From Betaproteobacteria bacterium Ga0074130 (GTDB lineage: Bacteria; Pseudomonadota; Gammaproteobacteria; Burkholderiales; Rhodocyclaceae), in NCBI GenBank assembly GCA_001464495.1, contig LNDZ01000017.1, forward strand, positions 104,961 through 168,960: DNA of 64,000 nt. Reading direction: 5' to 3'. This document shows positions 63,396 to 64,000 of this stretch, one piece after another. The notes beneath the pieces are model-generated. The model was not told the origin of the DNA. It saw only the letters and a program-made list of their open reading frames with translations, and searched no databases. The translations under genes were made by a program, and so were the position numbers. Numbering within the stretch: position 1 is the first letter of the stretch; the number at the start of each line of letters is the position of its first letter.

Positions 63396-63725
63396 TCAAA
63401 CGTATCCGCCGTATTTGCCTTTATGCAAGGGCTTGAAGTTCTTCGGCAAGAGGTGAGCACGGATCAGTTTCAGCTCATCGTGATTTAGCGCCCTTCTCTG
63501 CGCTTGCTGATCATTGATTAAAGATTGAATCAAAACATCGTATTCCTCAGGCCCATACCACGCACCTAATGCTTTTTTATGGCCAAGGGCATACCGGATA
63601 AACCGATAAGTAGCGCCAAGGAAAACAACCAAGAGCAAAGCACCAGACGCCGCCCACACATACCAGCGTATATCGAGTGGGAGTGCGTTCCAAGAATCAC
63701 AGAGGGGCTGAATGTACGGAATCAT
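63396..63725 (-). CDS. Small hypothetical membrane protein
   Basis: 109 residues from ATG 63725 (a GTG six bases earlier is possible). One membrane helix (about 22-44) follows a short N-terminal part. The rest is polar with a basic C-terminus (RAHLLPKNFKPLHKGKYGGYV). No family recognised. It is monocistronic, reads toward the terminator at 63269, and lies next to an IS fragment. Confidence 0.6.
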   Translation of the reverse strand: MIPYIQPLCDSWNALPLDIRWYVWAASGALLLVVFLGATYRFIRYALGHKKALGAWYGPEEYDVLIQSLINDQQAQRRALNHDELKLIRAHLLPKNFKPLHKGKYGGYV

Positions 63726-63734
63726 GCACACATT

Positions 63735-63904
63735 CTAGCAATAGATTTCACATTCCCCAGTGACATGAGGCTTCGAACCCTCTCGCAAAGCGGAACTTCG
63801 CGGCTTCGCTGCATCGGTATTGATGACACAACGTTCGGTGCTGAGTAGTTGCGCTTCTGCCGAGCGGATACGACAGATTGTGTCGGCTTTATTCACGGAG
63901 CCGC
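63735..63904 (-). pseudogene. Possible gene remnant cut by the IS element
   Basis: One minus-strand frame stays open from the IS boundary to a TAG at 63735-63737, giving about 56 codons, including a GTG 15 bases or less from the junction. The translation contains NKADTICRIRSAEAQLLSTE and ends VTGECEIYC. It matches no family I know. An open run of this length occurs by chance in about one frame in fifteen, so it is a weak call. Confidence 0.22.
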
Positions 63905-64000
63905 TGACCTGCTCCCCGATTTAGTCCGAAATACATTTAGAGTTTGCGGTTAAAAAAACTGTCTGCGAACTGGTCAGGGGTTTGATAGCCTATGGCGCTA
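63905..64000 (-). mobile_element. 3' end of an IS3-family insertion sequence (continues beyond the window)
   Basis: The minus strand from the right edge encodes SAIGYQTPDQFADSFFNRKL followed by TAA (63937-63939). This is the typical C-terminus of IS3-family OrfB transposases, whose last residues read like LGYRTPxxF. The sequence outside the stop runs to TGACCTGCTCCCCG at 63905-63918, which fits a terminal inverted repeat beginning TGA. The other end and any target duplication lie outside. Confidence 0.7.

Noticed and set aside
63768..63785. GGTTCGAAGCC, similar to a tRNA T-arm
   Set aside because: No acceptor stem, anticodon arm or CCA end can be folded around it.

Overview
The window reads as chromosomal DNA of a flagellated, polyhydroxyalkanoate-forming Gram-negative bacterium, most likely a betaproteobacterium. 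The evidence is FlhDC together with FlhF/FlhG, the order flhB-flhA-flhF-flhG-fliA and flgN-flgM-flgA/flgB-flgL, a phasin gene, lipopolysaccharide-transport genes (kdsD-lptC-lptA) and moderate GC. The genus cannot be fixed from the sequence alone.

Left flank (1-17.6 kb): a Kef-type cation/proton antiporter (minus strand) faces kdsD-lptC-lptA. Then come a phasin behind a near-consensus promoter with palindromic operator candidates and a FecR-SPOR protein. A minus-strand group follows: crcB, hrpA, an EI24 membrane protein and a molybdopterin-binding-fold protein. After it come a GGDEF-EAL protein, glnS and an Hpt-HD-GYP protein.

Centre (17.6-56.8 kb): an almost uninterrupted motility and chemotaxis island. 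Minus-strand flgBCDEFGHIJKL (plus a lipoprotein gene) is divergent from flgA-flgM-flgN. A second minus-strand block holds fliA with a MotCD-type stator, flhG, flhF, flhA and flhB. Next is a cheV-cheV-cheY-cheZ-cheA set, and then flhDC-motAB-cheY-cheA-cheW-mcp-cheR-cheD-cheB-STAS. The island therefore carries two stator pairs, two CheA, two CheY, two CheV, and one each of CheZ, CheW, CheR, CheD, CheB and MCP. Good sigma-28 promoters precede flgM, flgK and mcp. A 15-bp palindrome, CGGCAA-N3-TTGCCG, sits upstream of flgA/flgB, flgK and flhB and was seen nowhere else in the window. It is the strongest candidate for an undescribed regulatory element here.

Right flank (56.9-64 kb): an HDOD-REC-GGDEF protein upstream of flhDC, a Nudix hydrolase, a TonB-like protein, an HNH endonuclease, a YgiQ-type radical SAM protein and a small membrane protein. 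At the edge is the 3' end of an IS3-family insertion sequence whose remainder lies outside the window.

In functional terms, the central block builds the flagellar rod, hook, junction and export gate, the sigma-28/FlgM checkpoint, the motor and the signalling array. Three c-di-GMP proteins flank it: one making, one probably degrading and one with both domains. No rRNA, tRNA or CRISPR array was found. No stretch longer than 300 bases lacks a gene; the largest gaps (29675-29922, 11860-12113, 44812-45077, 56756-56960, 58902-59102) are leader or promoter regions.
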